Shown: positions 63,954-64,000 of the stretch, in pieces
Layout of the letters: each line of letters starts with the position of its first letter
How positions within the stretch are numbered: position 1 is the stretch's first letter
Assembly (NCBI RefSeq): GCF_000511175.1
Contig: NZ_KI866530.1
Coordinates: forward strand, 671,056 to 735,055
Direction: 5' to 3'
Length of the DNA stretch: 64,000 nt
Source: Sediminibacterium salmoneum NBRC 103935
GTDB taxonomy: Bacteria; Bacteroidota; Bacteroidia; Chitinophagales; Chitinophagaceae
Translations under genes and position numbers: made by a program
The notes under the pieces: model-generated
Told to the model about the DNA's origin: nothing
Databases searched by the model: none
What the model saw: the letters and a program-made list of their open reading frames with translations, nothing else

Positions 63954-64000
63954 CACCGAAAAAAAGAAAGAGTCTAATTCCGGAGTCTATTTAAAAATTT

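Overview
This 64 kb window looks like chromosomal DNA of a Bacteroidota bacterium, most likely family Chitinophagaceae. The evidence is the low G+C content, start codons with A-rich upstream context and no Shine-Dalgarno motif, promoters of the TTG-N17-20-TAnnTTTG type, paralogous outer-membrane beta-barrel proteins with a carboxypeptidase-regulatory-like N-terminus, and family-typical genes (DUF2723 membrane protein, UpxY/NusG-like factor, TPR histidine kinase, type-2 PyrF, HisB and HisIE fusions). No phage, insertion sequence, CRISPR array or rRNA was seen. One tRNA gene, tRNA-His(GUG), is present.

Region 1 (2.6-19.7 kb) is the highlight. It is a single-strand, tightly packed superoperon in which a complete trp operon (trpEGDCF-X-trpBA) sits inside a complete his operon (hisGDC, two exported redox genes, hisB, then after the trp block hisHAFIE). 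The his part begins with a 16-codon leader peptide carrying five His codons (HLHHHH) followed by a terminator. The trp part begins with an 18-codon leader peptide carrying three Trp codons (WWW) followed by a second terminator. In both, an antiterminator partner lies at or just before the leader stop codon, so ribosome stalling versus completion would decide between the two structures. As arranged, hisHAFIE lies downstream of both attenuators. A PQQ-dependent dehydrogenase plus cytochrome c (between hisC and hisB) and an exported protein with five 16-residue repeats (between trpF and trpB, ATGA overlaps on both sides) are unexpected passengers. A thioredoxin-fold lipoprotein-like gene and an outer-membrane protein gene follow; both carry single-base frameshifts in homopolymers.

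Region 2 (22-35.7 kb) is housekeeping: an Fe-S oxidoreductase pair, a phosphoribosyltransferase, a phosphohexomutase, protein isoaspartate methyltransferase, a large outer-membrane protein, a DUF445 protein, tRNA-His, a carboxy-terminal processing protease, an orphan UpxY-type antiterminator and MtaB. Region 3 (35.8-49 kb) has a DUF2723 membrane protein, a VWA/AAA ATPase pair, cysteine desulfurase, a phosphoglucosamine mutase-like enzyme, a methyltransferase, tryptophan 2,3-dioxygenase, PyrF, an SGNH hydrolase and a broken kynureninase. Region 4 (49-64 kb) has an S9 peptidase, glutaryl-CoA dehydrogenase, shikimate kinase, DUF423, FtsK, a LolA-like protein, an esterase, a frameshifted GH29 fucosidase, a two-component system and RNase Z.

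Five loci (18.7, 21.1, 22.2, 48.2 and 59.7 kb) appear to lack exactly one base in a run of 6-7 identical bases. This may be assembly undercalling, pseudogene decay or, at the poly-G tract, phase variation. The sequence alone cannot separate these.
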